Source: Vreelandella subglaciescola (GTDB lineage Bacteria; Pseudomonadota; Gammaproteobacteria; Pseudomonadales; Halomonadaceae). Taken from it: DNA of 64,000 bases. Position 1 is the stretch's first letter. The number at the start of each line of letters is the position of its first letter. The notes below the pieces were generated by a model that saw nothing but the letters and a program-made list of their open reading frames with translations, was not told the DNA's origin and did no database searches. This document shows, in pieces, positions 31,402 through 42,827 of this stretch. Made by a program: the position numbers and the translations under genes. The stretch covers positions 1 to 64,000 of the forward strand of contig JAKDRW010000005.1 in assembly GCA_030454225.1 (NCBI GenBank). Reading direction: 5' to 3'.

Positions 31402-31902
31402 TTAGTGCTCGACGCCGTCTTCGTGCTCAACGCCACCTTCGCCGTGAACGTGGCCGTGCTCAACTTCTTCTTCGCTGGCCTCGCGTACGGTGGCGATTTC
31501 AACGTCAAAGGTCAGCTGCTGGCCGGCCAGCGGGTGGTTGCCGTCAACCACGACCGTGTCAGCTTCGACCTTTTTGACAGTAACCATCAGCGGGCCGCCT
31601 TCGGTTTGCGCCTGGAACTGCATGCCCGGCTCGACGCTTTCCACGCCCTGGAACGATTCGCGCGGCACTTCCTGCATCAGCTGTTCCTGAACTTCACCGT
31701 AACCTTCTTCCGGGGATACGTTGACGTTGAGCTTATCGCCGGCGGCGCGGCCTTCAAGCTCTTTTTCCAGGCCCGGGATGATGTTGCCACCGCCGTGCAG
31801 GTAGGTGAGCGGCTCGCGGCCTTCGGAGCTGTCGAGTACTTCGCCTGCATCGTTGGTCAAGGTATAGTGAAACGCGACGACCGAGTTTTGTGCGATTTGC
31901 AT
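31402..31902 (-). CDS. slyD: FKBP-type peptidyl-prolyl isomerase, SlyD family
   Basis: MQIAQNSVVAFHYTLTNDAGEVLDSS; His-rich tail EHGHVHGEGGVEHEDGVEH. Confidence 0.94.
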   Translation of the reverse strand: MQIAQNSVVAFHYTLTNDAGEVLDSSEGREPLTYLHGGGNIIPGLEKELEGRAAGDKLNVNVSPEEGYGEVQEQLMQEVPRESFQGVESVEPGMQFQAQTEGGPLMVTVKKVEADTVVVDGNHPLAGQQLTFDVEIATVREASEEEVEHGHVHGEGGVEHEDGVEH

Positions 31903-32115
31903 GTAAAAACCTTCGGGTGAGTTCATGTACTTTAATGGTAACGTGGGAAAGGGGCGCTTGTCAGTGGGCGTGGAGGATTTTCCTTGCTGCAATACCCCGG
32001 TGCTATTGCGCCACCGCGGGACCGAGGATACCCTAACGCCACTCTATTCTAACGTGCGAACATATCGACGTTCGCCGGTTGACGTTCGCCTTAATCTACA
32101 TTCTGGAGCCTGTCC

Positions 32116-32394
32116 ATGACAATTTTTGTCATCTGGGTCATCGCCTTCGCGCTGATCTTCTATTTCGCCAACAAACGCTGGAATGCCGGCGTCAGCCAGG
32201 GCGTGGATAAAATGCTGACGGCGATGCTGAAAAGCCACGGCAAAAACCGCTATATCTGGGTCGCAGCGATTGCCGTGCTGGGTGCTACGGCGCTGGTGCG
32301 TCCGGTCAACGTGCTGTTCGTGGTGATTTTGCTGGCGATTATTGCGCTGGTAGTGGCTAAAGTTGCCAGTGTCGTGAGCCATAAAGTGTCGTAA
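32116..32394 (+). CDS. Small membrane protein (92 aa)
   Basis: Two hydrophobic segments, followed by a terminator. Confidence 0.65.
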   Translation: MTIFVIWVIAFALIFYFANKRWNAGVSQGVDKMLTAMLKSHGKNRYIWVAAIAVLGATALVRPVNVLFVVILLAIIALVVAKVASVVSHKVS

Positions 32395-32424
32395 CGCATC
32401 GCCAGCGTAGCAATGCGTAGACAA

Positions 32425-32460
32425 TAAAAAAAACACCGGCTCGAATAGCCGGTGTTTTTT
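32425..32460. terminator. Bidirectional intrinsic terminator
   Basis: aaaaaaaacaccggct-cgaat-agccggtgtttttt. Confidence 0.85.
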
Positions 32461-32510
32461 ATGCCGGTGCGCTTTATGCTCAACACGCCGGCAATGTAGC
32501 AGTCGTGCTT

Positions 32511-32978
32511 TTAGTAGGGCGCAACGCTGACGTTGGAGCCGGTGCCAATCAGGCGTACTTTATCGCCCGCCTGAAACTGGCGGTCGGCTTTTTGTACGAC
32601 AACGATATCTTCGCCAGCGTCGGTGCGAACTTCAAGCTCGACGGCGTTGACCATGTTGGCGCGGTCTTCTACCGAGCTGCCCGCCATCGCGCCGCCGATG
32701 GCGCCCGCAGCGGTGGCGATCTTCTTGCCGCTGCCGCCGCCGACCTGATGGCCCAATACCCCACCGATCAGCGCGCCGGTACCGCCGCCGAGCAGGTTGC
32801 CGGTACGGCTGTCAGCCTGGATTTGCACCGGGCGTACGGCAACGAGGGTGCCGTACGTGACGCTCTGGCCGCTTTTGACTTGATTAGAACTGTAAACATC
32901 GCCCGAGTAAGGCGAGGTGTTGGTGCAGCCGGCAAGCGTTAACAAGCTCATGGCTGCAATGGGGAGTAGGTGTTTCAT
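32511..32978 (-). CDS. Glycine-zipper 2TM lipoprotein (SlyB-like)
   Basis: LTLAGC lipobox; GALIGGVLGHQVGGGSGKKIATAAGAIGGAMAG. Confidence 0.92.
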   Translation of the reverse strand: MKHLLPIAAMSLLTLAGCTNTSPYSGDVYSSNQVKSGQSVTYGTLVAVRPVQIQADSRTGNLLGGGTGALIGGVLGHQVGGGSGKKIATAAGAIGGAMAGSSVEDRANMVNAVELEVRTDAGEDIVVVQKADRQFQAGDKVRLIGTGSNVSVAPY

Positions 32979-33158
32979 CGCAGGTTCTCCAAACAAGAGT
33001 GGACTGCTTCTGCCTCGAGGGCAGCGTAGCATACTGAATTCGGCCTATCGTTAACAGCCAGCGTAATATACTAAAGGATATGCCGAAACGCCGTTTATTC
33101 ATAGTCCCGATGACGCGGTGCACGCCCTAAGCGTGCTATTGAAGCAGAGCATCGTGCA

Positions 33159-33187
33159 ACAAAAAGGGAGGCTCGCGGGCCTCCCTT
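33159..33187 (-). terminator. aceA terminator
   Basis: Minus strand AAGGGAGGCCCGCGAGCCTCCCTTTTTGTTG. Confidence 0.85.
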
Positions 33188-33221
33188 CTCAGCGTTTGCT
33201 GTCTACATCGCGGCCAGACGC

Positions 33222-34820
33222 TTAGCCAAACTGGTTCATGGTGTTGTCTTTGCCGCCGGCCTTGAGCGCGGCGTCGCCGTGGAAGAACTCTTTGTGATCA
33301 TCGCCGATGTTGGAGCCGGCCATGTCCTGATGGCGGACCGTGGCGATGCCCTGGCGAATTTCTTCGCGCTGTACGCCCGCCACGTAGGCCAGCATGCCGT
33401 CCTTGCCGAAGTAGCCCTTGGCCAGGTTGTCGGTGGACAGCGCGGCGGTATGGTAGGTCGGCAGCGTAATCAGGTGGTGGAACACGCCGGCTTCGCGAGC
33501 GGCATCGCGCTGGAAGTTGGCGGTCCATTCGTCGGCGAGCTTGCCGAGCTCGGTGGCGTCGTATTTTTCGTCCATCAGCGCGGAGCGCTCGTAGGCCGAT
33601 ACGTCCTTGCCGTCTTCCTGCCAAACGTCAAACACCTGCTGGCGGAAGCTCAGCGTCCAGTTGAACGACGGCGAGTTGTTGTACACCAGCTTGGCGTCCG
33701 GGCAGATCTCGCGGATGCGGTTGACCATGCCGGCAATCTGGCCGACGTGGGGTTTTTCGGTTTCGATCCACAGCAGGTCGGCGCCGTTTTGCAGGCTGGT
33801 GATGCAGTCGAGCACCACGCGGTCTTCGCCGGTACCCGGCTTGAACTGGTAAAGCCCGGAGGCCAGGCGTTTGGGCTTGATCAGCTCGCCGTTTTGTTTG
33901 ATCACCACGTCGCCGTTGTTGATATCGGCGGCGTCGGCCACGGTATCGCCGTCGAGGTAGCTATTGTACTGGTCGCCCAGATCACCGGGCTTTTGGGTGA
34001 CGGCGATTTTTTGCGTCAGGCCGGCGCCAAGCGAGTCGGTGCGGGCAACGATCACGCCGTCATCAACGCCAAGCTCCAGAAACGCGTAGCGCACGGCGTT
34101 GATCTTGGCGATGAAGTCTTCGTGGGGCACGGTGACTTTGCCGTCCTGGTGGCCGCACTGCTTCTCGTCAGATACCTGGTTTTCCAGCTGGATACAGCAG
34201 GCACCGGCTTCAATAAACTTCTTGGCCAGCAGGTAGGTCGCCTCGGCGTTGCCAAAGCCGGCGTCGATATCGGCAATGATCGGCACGACGTGGGTCTCGA
34301 AAGCGTCGATCTGGCGAATCAGCGACTTGGACTGGACGTCATCGCCGGCTGCCTGCGCTTCGTCCAGGTCGCGGAACAGATGGTTAAGCTCCCAGGCGTC
34401 GGCCTGCTTTAAAAAAGTGTAGAGCTCTTCGATTAGCGCAGGAACCGAGGTTTTTTCATGCATTGACTGATCCGGCAGCGGGCCGAATTCCGAGCGCAGG
34501 GCAGCGACCATCCAGCCGGAAAGGTAGAGGTAGCTGCGTTGGGTGGTGTTAAAGTGCTTCTTGATCGAAATCATTTTCTGCTGGCCGATAAAGCCGTGCC
34601 AGCAGCCCAGCGACTGGGTGTATTTGGCGCTGTCGGCGTCGTAGGCGGCCATGTCGTCGCGCATAATGGTAGCCGTGTAGCGGGCGATATCCAGTCCGGT
34701 ATGAAAGCGGTTTTGCCGGCGCATGCGCGCAGCGTGCTCGGGGTTGATGTTGTCCCACTTGCCGCCCTGGGCGTCGCGCTTGTGTTTGAGAGCCTTGATG
34801 TCGTCGAGCAGTCCCGTCAT
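33222..34820 (-). CDS. aceA: Isocitrate lyase (long, ~532 aa form)
   Basis: PIIADIDAGFGNAEATYLLAKKFIEAGACCIQLENQVSDEKQCGHQDGK. Confidence 0.97.
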   Translation of the reverse strand: MTGLLDDIKALKHKRDAQGGKWDNINPEHAARMRRQNRFHTGLDIARYTATIMRDDMAAYDADSAKYTQSLGCWHGFIGQQKMISIKKHFNTTQRSYLYLSGWMVAALRSEFGPLPDQSMHEKTSVPALIEELYTFLKQADAWELNHLFRDLDEAQAAGDDVQSKSLIRQIDAFETHVVPIIADIDAGFGNAEATYLLAKKFIEAGACCIQLENQVSDEKQCGHQDGKVTVPHEDFIAKINAVRYAFLELGVDDGVIVARTDSLGAGLTQKIAVTQKPGDLGDQYNSYLDGDTVADAADINNGDVVIKQNGELIKPKRLASGLYQFKPGTGEDRVVLDCITSLQNGADLLWIETEKPHVGQIAGMVNRIREICPDAKLVYNNSPSFNWTLSFRQQVFDVWQEDGKDVSAYERSALMDEKYDATELGKLADEWTANFQRDAAREAGVFHHLITLPTYHTAALSTDNLAKGYFGKDGMLAYVAGVQREEIRQGIATVRHQDMAGSNIGDDHKEFFHGDAALKAGGKDNTMNQFG

Positions 34821-34949
34821 GAGCCGATTCCTTCTTGAGATGAGCGTATCCGGTAGTCAGCAACGGTATGGCACTGTGTACTGACTGGCTTGACTTACTA
34901 TCGACCAGCGCGGGGTGGGTGGCAATTGGTACTTGGGGGCAGGCCGGGT

Positions 34950-34964
34950 TGTAGCTTGACTACA
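34950..34964. promoter_or_regulatory. Palindrome TGTAG-N5-CTACA upstream of aceA
   Basis: tgtagcttgactaca, 15 bp, resembles RpiR-family (HexR/RccR) operators. Confidence 0.5.
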
Positions 34965-35015
34965 TCGACACAAGTAGCGCCGCCATTGCTGTAGTGAAGT
35001 TTCGGTGGCGGGGAG

Positions 35016-35045
35016 AAAAAGCCGGGCACAGGGGGTATGCCCGGC
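35016..35045 (-). terminator. Terminator of the roxA-like gene
   Basis: Minus strand GCCGGGCA...TGCCCGGC-TTTTTC. Confidence 0.8.
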
Positions 35046-35055
35046 CTAGGGCACA

Positions 35056-36231
35056 TCAGTCGGCGTCGTCCAGCGGGAAGTTCAGGCTGCCAGCGTTAAC
35101 CAGCTGGGTGAGCAGCGCCGTCGCCTCGGGGAAATCTTCCAGCACGTCAACGTAGATCAGCGTGCCCTGGCACAGCCGTTGGGCAAGCTCGGGCGTGCAC
35201 GGATAGCCGTCGCCGTCGGCAAATAGCGTGATGGCCTCACCGTCGCGGCGCCAGGCAAAGCGCGAGCCGGGCGCCGGGTGTAGCGGGGTCTGCTCAAGCT
35301 GCGCGGCGAGCGCGGCGTCATCAAGCGGCGGGTCGTAGGGAATCAGCTGATCGACGTACTTGGGCTGGGTCATGACGCGGCCCAACCACTGGCTCAGCTG
35401 CTCGGGGTTATCCAGGGTGTCGAGCACTAGCCGACGCATGCGCTCAAGCGCTGCATCGTCGATCTCGCCGGGGACGTTGGCCGGCGCCATCTCGGCGTCG
35501 CTGTAACGCAGCGAGGGCGGCAGCTGTTCGCCGAGATAGTCGGCGTACGAGGTGACGGCTTCATCGGCGGACGGCGCGCGAAAGCCGACCGAAAAAGTCA
35601 TGCATTCGTCGGTTTCGCTGACGCCGTGGTGCGCCCAGCCCGGCGGCAGGTAGAGCATGTCGCCGGGTTCCAGCACCCAGTCGGACCCCGCTTCAACTTC
35701 GAAGGTCTCAAGAATGCGCAGGTCAATGCCGTCGATGATGGGCGCGTCGTCGGGGATTTGCCCCCCCAGCTGCCAACGGCGGTGCCCCGCAGCCTGGAGC
35801 AAAAATACGTCGTACTGATCGACGTGCGGGCCAACGCTGCCGCCGGGCGGTGCATAGCTGATCATGACGTCATCCAGCCGCCAGCGGGGGAGAAAATTAA
35901 ACTCGTTAAGCAGCGCCGCTACGGCGGGCACGTAGTGATCCACGGCCTGCACCAATAGCGTCCAGTCGCGCTCGGGCAGGCGTTCAAAGGTAGCCTCATC
36001 AAAGGGGCCGTGGGATATCTGCCAGGCCCCCTCGGGGCCGTGTTCTTCGACCAGGCGCGCTTCGACGCCTTCTTCGCAGGCAAGGCCGGCAAGCTCGTCG
36101 GCCTCTAGCGGTGAGAGAAAATCGGGCATGGCGCCGCGAATCAACAGGGGCTTTTGCTGCCAGTATTCGGCCATAAACTCGGCGGGAGTCAGATCTCCCA
36201 GCAGAGTTAGCGGCGTGTCACGATGGCTCAT
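35056..36231 (-). CDS. Cupin/JmjC ribosomal oxygenase (YcfD/RoxA-like)
   Basis: WQQKPLLIRGAMPDF; GPHVDQYDVFLLQAAGHRRW. Confidence 0.92.
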   Translation of the reverse strand: MSHRDTPLTLLGDLTPAEFMAEYWQQKPLLIRGAMPDFLSPLEADELAGLACEEGVEARLVEEHGPEGAWQISHGPFDEATFERLPERDWTLLVQAVDHYVPAVAALLNEFNFLPRWRLDDVMISYAPPGGSVGPHVDQYDVFLLQAAGHRRWQLGGQIPDDAPIIDGIDLRILETFEVEAGSDWVLEPGDMLYLPPGWAHHGVSETDECMTFSVGFRAPSADEAVTSYADYLGEQLPPSLRYSDAEMAPANVPGEIDDAALERMRRLVLDTLDNPEQLSQWLGRVMTQPKYVDQLIPYDPPLDDAALAAQLEQTPLHPAPGSRFAWRRDGEAITLFADGDGYPCTPELAQRLCQGTLIYVDVLEDFPEATALLTQLVNAGSLNFPLDDAD

Positions 36232-36260
36232 GGCGGTATCCTTGGCGATATTACCAGTGT

Positions 36261-37664
<1,404 letters not shown>

Positions 37665-37698
37665 TCATCATCACAGGCGCAAGCGCGGGGCTTGCGGG

Positions 37699-38340
37699 CT
37701 AACGCAAATCGTCCAGCGCGCGGCGCAGGGCGTTGCGTTGAAAAATCAGTTTCCAGCGGCGCCCGCCCTGCTGGTGCCACAGCAGCGCAAAGCGCACGCC
37801 GGCCAGCAGGCAGGCGCGTACGCGCTCGGGCATCATGGGGCTTTGCAGCATGGTGGGATCGCCCTGCACCACGATGCGGTGTTTGAACGTAGACAGGGTT
37901 TGCTGGTAGGTCTCGCCAAGGCTTGCCACCACGTTTTCATGGGTGGCGCCGAAGTGGGTGGCCTGATGCTGAATACGCTCAAGCGATTGGCCCAGCGCGT
38001 CGAGCATGTCGGTGTTTTTGCGCAGTTTGCTCATCAGCAGTACCAGCGAAAAGCCGTAGCGCATGACCACCGGGTTGGCCTGTTTGCGCCCCACCAGCGC
38101 TTCGAGCATTTCAAGCCCTTGGCGCAGGTTGTTGGGATGGCCGCCGTAAATGGCTTCAAAGCTTTCGGGGCGGGTGTCCACGGTGGCCTGGATCAGCGTT
38201 TCCCAGGCGCGCTGGTCGGCCCGGCCGTTGCGCGCCAGCTCGTCGACCAGGCTGGCCGCCTGAAATACGCCGGCAAGCGCCAGCGCCTGGCGGCAGGCGG
38301 GATCATCGGGGGCGCGGTGAATCGGCGTAGCGTTATTCAT
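37699..38340 (-). CDS. hflD: High frequency lysogenization protein HflD homologue
   Basis: Position between mnmA and pur[22 protein letters not shown]. Confidence 0.93.
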   Translation of the reverse strand: MNNATPIHRAPDDPACRQALALAGVFQAASLVDELARNGRADQRAWETLIQATVDTRPESFEAIYGGHPNNLRQGLEMLEALVGRKQANPVVMRYGFSLVLLMSKLRKNTDMLDALGQSLERIQHQATHFGATHENVVASLGETYQQTLSTFKHRIVVQGDPTMLQSPMMPERVRACLLAGVRFALLWHQQGGRRWKLIFQRNALRRALDDLR

Positions 38341-39464
38341 GCGGCCGCCTCCCGGGCGTTCCAGGTGTCACGGATAACGCCGCCGCCCAGGCAAATGTCG
38401 CCGTCGTAAATCACCAGCGACTGGCCGGGCGTGACTGCGCGCTGGGGCTGGTCAAAATGCACCACAACGCCGCCGTCGGCCTGGGTGGTCAGCGTGCACG
38501 GACGATCGTCCTGGCGGTAGCGGGTTTTGGCGCGAAAACGCCCCTGGTGCGTGGGCGCGTGGCCGGAGACCCACTCCATCGGCTCGGTGGCCAGCGTATC
38601 CGTATATAAAAGCGGGTGGTGCTTGCCCTGAACGGCCACCAGCACGTTGCGCTCAAGGTCTTTGTGCGCCACGTACCAGGGGTCTTCGGGATAGTTGACC
38701 AGCCCGCCGATACCCAAGCCCTGGCGCTGGCCCAGGGTGTAATACATCAGCCCCATGTGTTCGCCGATGACGTCGCCGTCGGAGGTTTCGATGATGCCGG
38801 GCTGGGCGGGCAGGTACTGCTGTAAAAAGTCGCTGAAGCGCCGCTCGCCGATAAAGCAGATGCCGGTGGAGTCCTTTTTGCGCGCGGTGGCGAGACCGTG
38901 CTGCTCAGCCAGTTCGCGCACCGCGGGCTTCTCCAGCTCACCCACGGGGAACAGCGTGCGGGCAATCGCCGCTTCGGGCACGGCGTGCAAAAAGTAGCTT
39001 TGATCCTTGTTGGCATCCAGCCCTTTCAACAGCCGCGGCCGAACGCTGTCTTCGCCCTGGCGAACCTTTCCTTGGCGAACGTAGTGCCCGGTGGCGATCT
39101 TGTCGGCGCCGAGCATCTCGGCGTAGTCGATAAAAACTTTGAACTTGATCTCGCGGTTGCACAGGATGTCGGGGTTGGGCGTGCGTCCGGCCTGGTATTC
39201 GGCGAGGAAATGCTCGAATACGTTGTCCCAGTATTCGGCGGCAAAGTTGGCCGTATGCAGCTTGATACCCAGCTTTTGGCACACGGCTTCGGCATCCGCC
39301 AAATCCTCTTTGGCGGTGCAGTATTCGGTCCCGTCGTCCTCGTCCCAGTTCTTCATAAACAGGCCTTCGACGTCGTATCCCTGTTCGAGCAGGAGCAGGG
39401 CCGAGACGGAAGAATCAACGCCGCCGGACATGCCGACGATTACTTTGCCTTGGGTGGATGTCAT
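38337..39464 (-). CDS. mnmA: tRNA-specific 2-thiouridylase
   Basis: [48 protein letters not shown]. Confidence 0.97.
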   Translation of the reverse strand: MTSTQGKVIVGMSGGVDSSVSALLLLEQGYDVEGLFMKNWDEDDGTEYCTAKEDLADAEAVCQKLGIKLHTANFAAEYWDNVFEHFLAEYQAGRTPNPDILCNREIKFKVFIDYAEMLGADKIATGHYVRQGKVRQGEDSVRPRLLKGLDANKDQSYFLHAVPEAAIARTLFPVGELEKPAVRELAEQHGLATARKKDSTGICFIGERRFSDFLQQYLPAQPGIIETSDGDVIGEHMGLMYYTLGQRQGLGIGGLVNYPEDPWYVAHKDLERNVLVAVQGKHHPLLYTDTLATEPMEWVSGHAPTHQGRFRAKTRYRQDDRPCTLTTQADGGVVVHFDQPQRAVTPGQSLVIYDGDICLGGGVIRDTWNAREAAA

Positions 39465-39557
39465 GGGCATCCTCAATTGAAATAGCGACAGATAGGCCGC
39501 GAGTATACACGAAGCGCCGGCGGTGCTTCGAGTCAAACCTGAGCGCTGCCGCGAGGG

Positions 39558-40025
39558 CTAGCGCTCGTGGATCACGTCCAGCGAAAACACGCGCCCGGCG
39601 CGGGCATCGTCAATGCGTGGCACGACCAGCGGGCTGCGCATGCGCCCGGTAGCGTCGAGCGCTCTGATCTCGTCGAGAGTCAGCCAGTGGGCGGCCTGAA
39701 TGTCATCGTCCAGCGGCGTGTCGAGAAAGCGCGCCGGCGTCGCGATAAAGCCGTGGCTATGAAAGGTCAGCCCGTTGAGTTCGAAAACGTAAAGCCCCAG
39801 ATAGCCGTCAAGGGAGACGACCCAGGCGGTTTCTTCAGCGACCTCACGCTTGACGGCAGCGATAGGGCCTTCGCCGAGTTCGACGTGGCCGGCGGGCTGA
39901 TTAAACAGCGTCAGTGGCCCGCCGCGGTCTTCCTCTACCATTAAGTAGCGCTCGCCGCGCTTGATGACGCAGGCCACGGTGGCGCGTATGTGCGGGCGTT
40001 GAAGAGGGGGAGTGGGCGATTGCAT
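39558..40025 (-). CDS. NUDIX hydrolase (NudJ-like)
   Basis: Nudix box GHVELGEGPIAAVKREVAEETAW. Confidence 0.92.
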   Translation of the reverse strand: MQSPTPPLQRPHIRATVACVIKRGERYLMVEEDRGGPLTLFNQPAGHVELGEGPIAAVKREVAEETAWVVSLDGYLGLYVFELNGLTFHSHGFIATPARFLDTPLDDDIQAAHWLTLDEIRALDATGRMRSPLVVPRIDDARAGRVFSLDVIHER

Positions 40026-40627
40026 CAGGACGGTCTCCGGCGGCCGCGCCCGAGCGATTTTGCCGACCGGCTTGGCGGGCGCGGGGCATGCAGCGTTTCG
40101 CTGCGCCACTCGCCGGGCGCCAGGCCGTCCAGCCGCCAGGGGCCAACGGCGGCGCGAATCAGGCGCAGGGTGGGAAAGCCGACGTGGGCGGTCATGCGCC
40201 GGACCTGGCGGTTGCGACCTTCAGAGATAACCAGCTCGAGCCAGTTGGTGCGCGGGTGGCGTTTGGGGTCAACCGGCGGCGTGCGCTCGGCAATCGCGGG
40301 CGGCGCTATACGCCGGGCCTTGGCCGGCCGCGTGGGGCCGTCGGCGAGCGTGATGCCCTGGCGCAGCGCCTTGAGCGCGGCGTCGTCGAGGTGGCCTTCC
40401 ACCTGCGCCCAGTAAGTTTTGGACTGTTTGTGGCGCGGGTGGGCAATACGGTGAATCAGCGCGCCGTCGTCGGTTAGCAGCAGCAGGCCTTCGGAGTCGT
40501 AATCCAGCCGGCCAGCCGGGTAGATATCCTTGACGGCCAGATAGTCGCCCAGCGTCGCGCGGCCCTGGTCGTCGCTAAACTGGCTGAGGACGCGGTAAGG
40601 TTTGTGTAATAGATAAATTTGGCTCAT
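40025..40627 (-). CDS. rluE: 23S rRNA pseudouridine synthase (RluE-like)
   Basis: IYPAGRLDYDSEGLLLLTDDGAL; EGRNRQVRRMTAHVGFPTLRLIR. Confidence 0.93.
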   Translation of the reverse strand: MSQIYLLHKPYRVLSQFSDDQGRATLGDYLAVKDIYPAGRLDYDSEGLLLLTDDGALIHRIAHPRHKQSKTYWAQVEGHLDDAALKALRQGITLADGPTRPAKARRIAPPAIAERTPPVDPKRHPRTNWLELVISEGRNRQVRRMTAHVGFPTLRLIRAAVGPWRLDGLAPGEWRSETLHAPRPPSRSAKSLGRGRRRPS

Positions 40628-40814
40628 AGCAGCTTCAATGACCGGTGCAACTAGATACAACGTCGCGGTAATAAAAGTAAAACAACAGCATACTCGACTT
40701 TAGGCCGGTTCGCGCCGTCAGGGCTACTCGGCCGGAGAATGGCGGTGCTACACTCGAATGCTCTTCGAACAGCCCCGTTCGCTCTACCGGGCAGATAAGA
40801 CAAGGGAGTTCTCC

Positions 40815-42086
40815 ATGGGTTCTACCAACGCGAATTTTCAGCATATCGTCATTCCCGAAGGCGGCAGTCAAATCACCGTGAACGCCGACAACACGCTGAA
40901 CGTTCCCAACCAGCCGATCATCCCGTTCATCGAAGGTGACGGCATTGGTGCAGATGTGACCCCGGCGATGAAAATTGCCATCGACGCGGCGGTGGCCAAG
41001 GCCTACGGCGGCGAGCGCAAGCTTCACTGGATGGAAGTGTACGCCGGCGAAAAAGCCACCCACGTTTATGATGCCGACACCTGGCTGCCCGAAGAAACGC
41101 TCAAGGCGGTCAAGGATTACGTCGTCTCGATCAAGGGCCCGCTGACGACGCCGGTGGGCGGCGGCATTCGTTCGCTCAACGTGGCGCTGCGCCAGAAGCT
41201 TGATCTGTACGTGTGTCAGCGCCCGGTGCGCTGGTTTGAGGGCGTGCCCAGCCCGGTGAAAAAGCCCGCCGACGTCGATATGGTCATTTTCCGCGAGAAC
41301 TCGGAAGACATTTATGCCGGCATCGAGTGGCAGGCCGGCTCGACGGAGGCCGAGAAAGTCATCGCATTTTTGCGCGAGGAGATGGGCGTCACCAACATCC
41401 GTTTTCCGGAAAACTGCGGCATTGGTGTCAAGCCGGTATCAGAAGAAGGCACCAAACGGCTGGTGCGTCAGGCGCTGCAGTACACCATCGACAACGACCG
41501 CGAATCGCTGACGCTGGTACACAAGGGCAACATCATGAAATTCACCGAAGGCGCCTTCAAAGACTGGGGTTACGCGCTGGCACGCGACGAGTTTGGCGCT
41601 GAGCTGCTCGACGGCGGCCCGTGGATGACGATGAAAAACCCCAACAGCGGCAAGGATGTCGTCATCAAGGACGTAATTGCCGACGCCATGCTGCAGCAGA
41701 TTCTGCTGCGCCCGGCGGAGTACGACGTTATTGCCACGCTTAATCTCAACGGCGACTATATCTCTGATGCGCTGGCCGCCGAGGTGGGCGGTATCGGTAT
41801 TGCTCCGGGCGCCAATATTTCCGATGCGGTGGCGATGTTCGAGGCGACCCACGGCACCGCGCCCAAATATGCCGGCCAGGATAAGGTCAATCCGGGGTCG
41901 CTGATCCTCTCTGCCGAGATGATGCTGCGCTACATGGGCTGGGTTGAGGCCGCCGACCTCGTGATCAAAGGGGTGGAGAAAGCCATTGCCAAAGGCGAGG
42001 TAACGTACGATTTCCATCGTCAAATGGACGACGCGGTGCTGCTTAAGTGCTCTGAATTCGGCCAGGCCGTTGCCGACAACATGTAA
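40815..42086 (+). CDS. icd: NADP-dependent isocitrate dehydrogenase
   Basis: [44 protein letters not shown]. Confidence 0.98.
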   Translation: MGSTNANFQHIVIPEGGSQITVNADNTLNVPNQPIIPFIEGDGIGADVTPAMKIAIDAAVAKAYGGERKLHWMEVYAGEKATHVYDADTWLPEETLKAVKDYVVSIKGPLTTPVGGGIRSLNVALRQKLDLYVCQRPVRWFEGVPSPVKKPADVDMVIFRENSEDIYAGIEWQAGSTEAEKVIAFLREEMGVTNIRFPENCGIGVKPVSEEGTKRLVRQALQYTIDNDRESLTLVHKGNIMKFTEGAFKDWGYALARDEFGAELLDGGPWMTMKNPNSGKDVVIKDVIADAMLQQILLRPAEYDVIATLNLNGDYISDALAAEVGGIGIAPGANISDAVAMFEATHGTAPKYAGQDKVNPGSLILSAEMMLRYMGWVEAADLVIKGVEKAIAKGEVTYDFHRQMDDAVLLKCSEFGQAVADNM

Positions 42087-42105
42087 GCCTTGCGCCTGCA
42101 GAGTC

Positions 42106-42139
42106 GCCCCGCCCGCGCCGCCGCGGGCGGGGCTTTTTT
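42106..42139 (+). terminator. icd terminator
   Basis: gccccgcccgc-gccgcc-gcgggcggggc-tttttt. Confidence 0.9.
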
Positions 42140-42228
42140 ATGCGGGGAGTCTCGCCCGGCGCAGACGCTGTGGTATTTTAGGCGACGTTTTCTCATGCCG
42201 AGCCGGTGAGGCTCTGAACCCTTGCGGA

Positions 42229-42277
42229 ACCAGGGCGTCCAATGTCTGACCCGACGAGGTCAGGTATATCCCTTGGT
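42229..42277 (+). other. Nested stem structure upstream of clpS
   Basis: Outer ACCAGGG/CCC(T)TGGT, inner CTGACC-cgac/ga-GGTCAG. Confidence 0.45.
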
Positions 42278-42299
42278 CTAGCGTAAATGATGTTATCTG

Positions 42300-42668
42300 T
42301 TGCCTATGCTGAAACAATATACGGTCAGCCCGCCGCAAGCGGGAATGACGCGCCCGGCATCGCCGGATACCGATGATGATCTGGCGGTTGCCCCCGCCGA
42401 CCCTGAACTGGCCCAGCCGCCCAGGTATAAGGTGGTGCTGCACAATGACGACTACACGCCGATGAATTTTGTCGTGGAAGTGCTGCAGGAATTTTTCCAT
42501 CTGGAGAGTGAAGCCGCCGTGCAGGTAATGCTGGCCGTTCACACCCAGGGCAAAGCTAGCTGCGGCGTGTTTACCCGGGATATTGCCGAAACCAAAAGCT
42601 ATCAGGTGAACGAATATGCCCGCGAATGCGAGCACCCGCTGATGAGCGATATCGAAGCGGCTGATTAG
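42300..42668 (+). CDS. clpS: ATP-dependent Clp protease adaptor ClpS
   Basis: [27 protein letters not shown]. Confidence 0.97.
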   Translation: MPMLKQYTVSPPQAGMTRPASPDTDDDLAVAPADPELAQPPRYKVVLHNDDYTPMNFVVEVLQEFFHLESEAAVQVMLAVHTQGKASCGVFTRDIAETKSYQVNEYARECEHPLMSDIEAAD

Positions 42669-42827
42669 GCGAAGACAGCCGGCCTCAACGGAGATAAAAC
42701 TTGGCAGCAAAGCTTGCAAGTGCGGGTATTGTGCCCGATGTTGAGAGTGACGGTTGATGAAATTGATCCGACGCCAGCCCTAGGTGGCGATACGCCCTGG
42801 GTAGAAGTAGCGAAGAAGGGGACTGCC

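Noticed and set aside
33279-34412. 377-aa + strand ORF opposite aceA
   Set aside because: Shadow ORF opposite isocitrate lyase.
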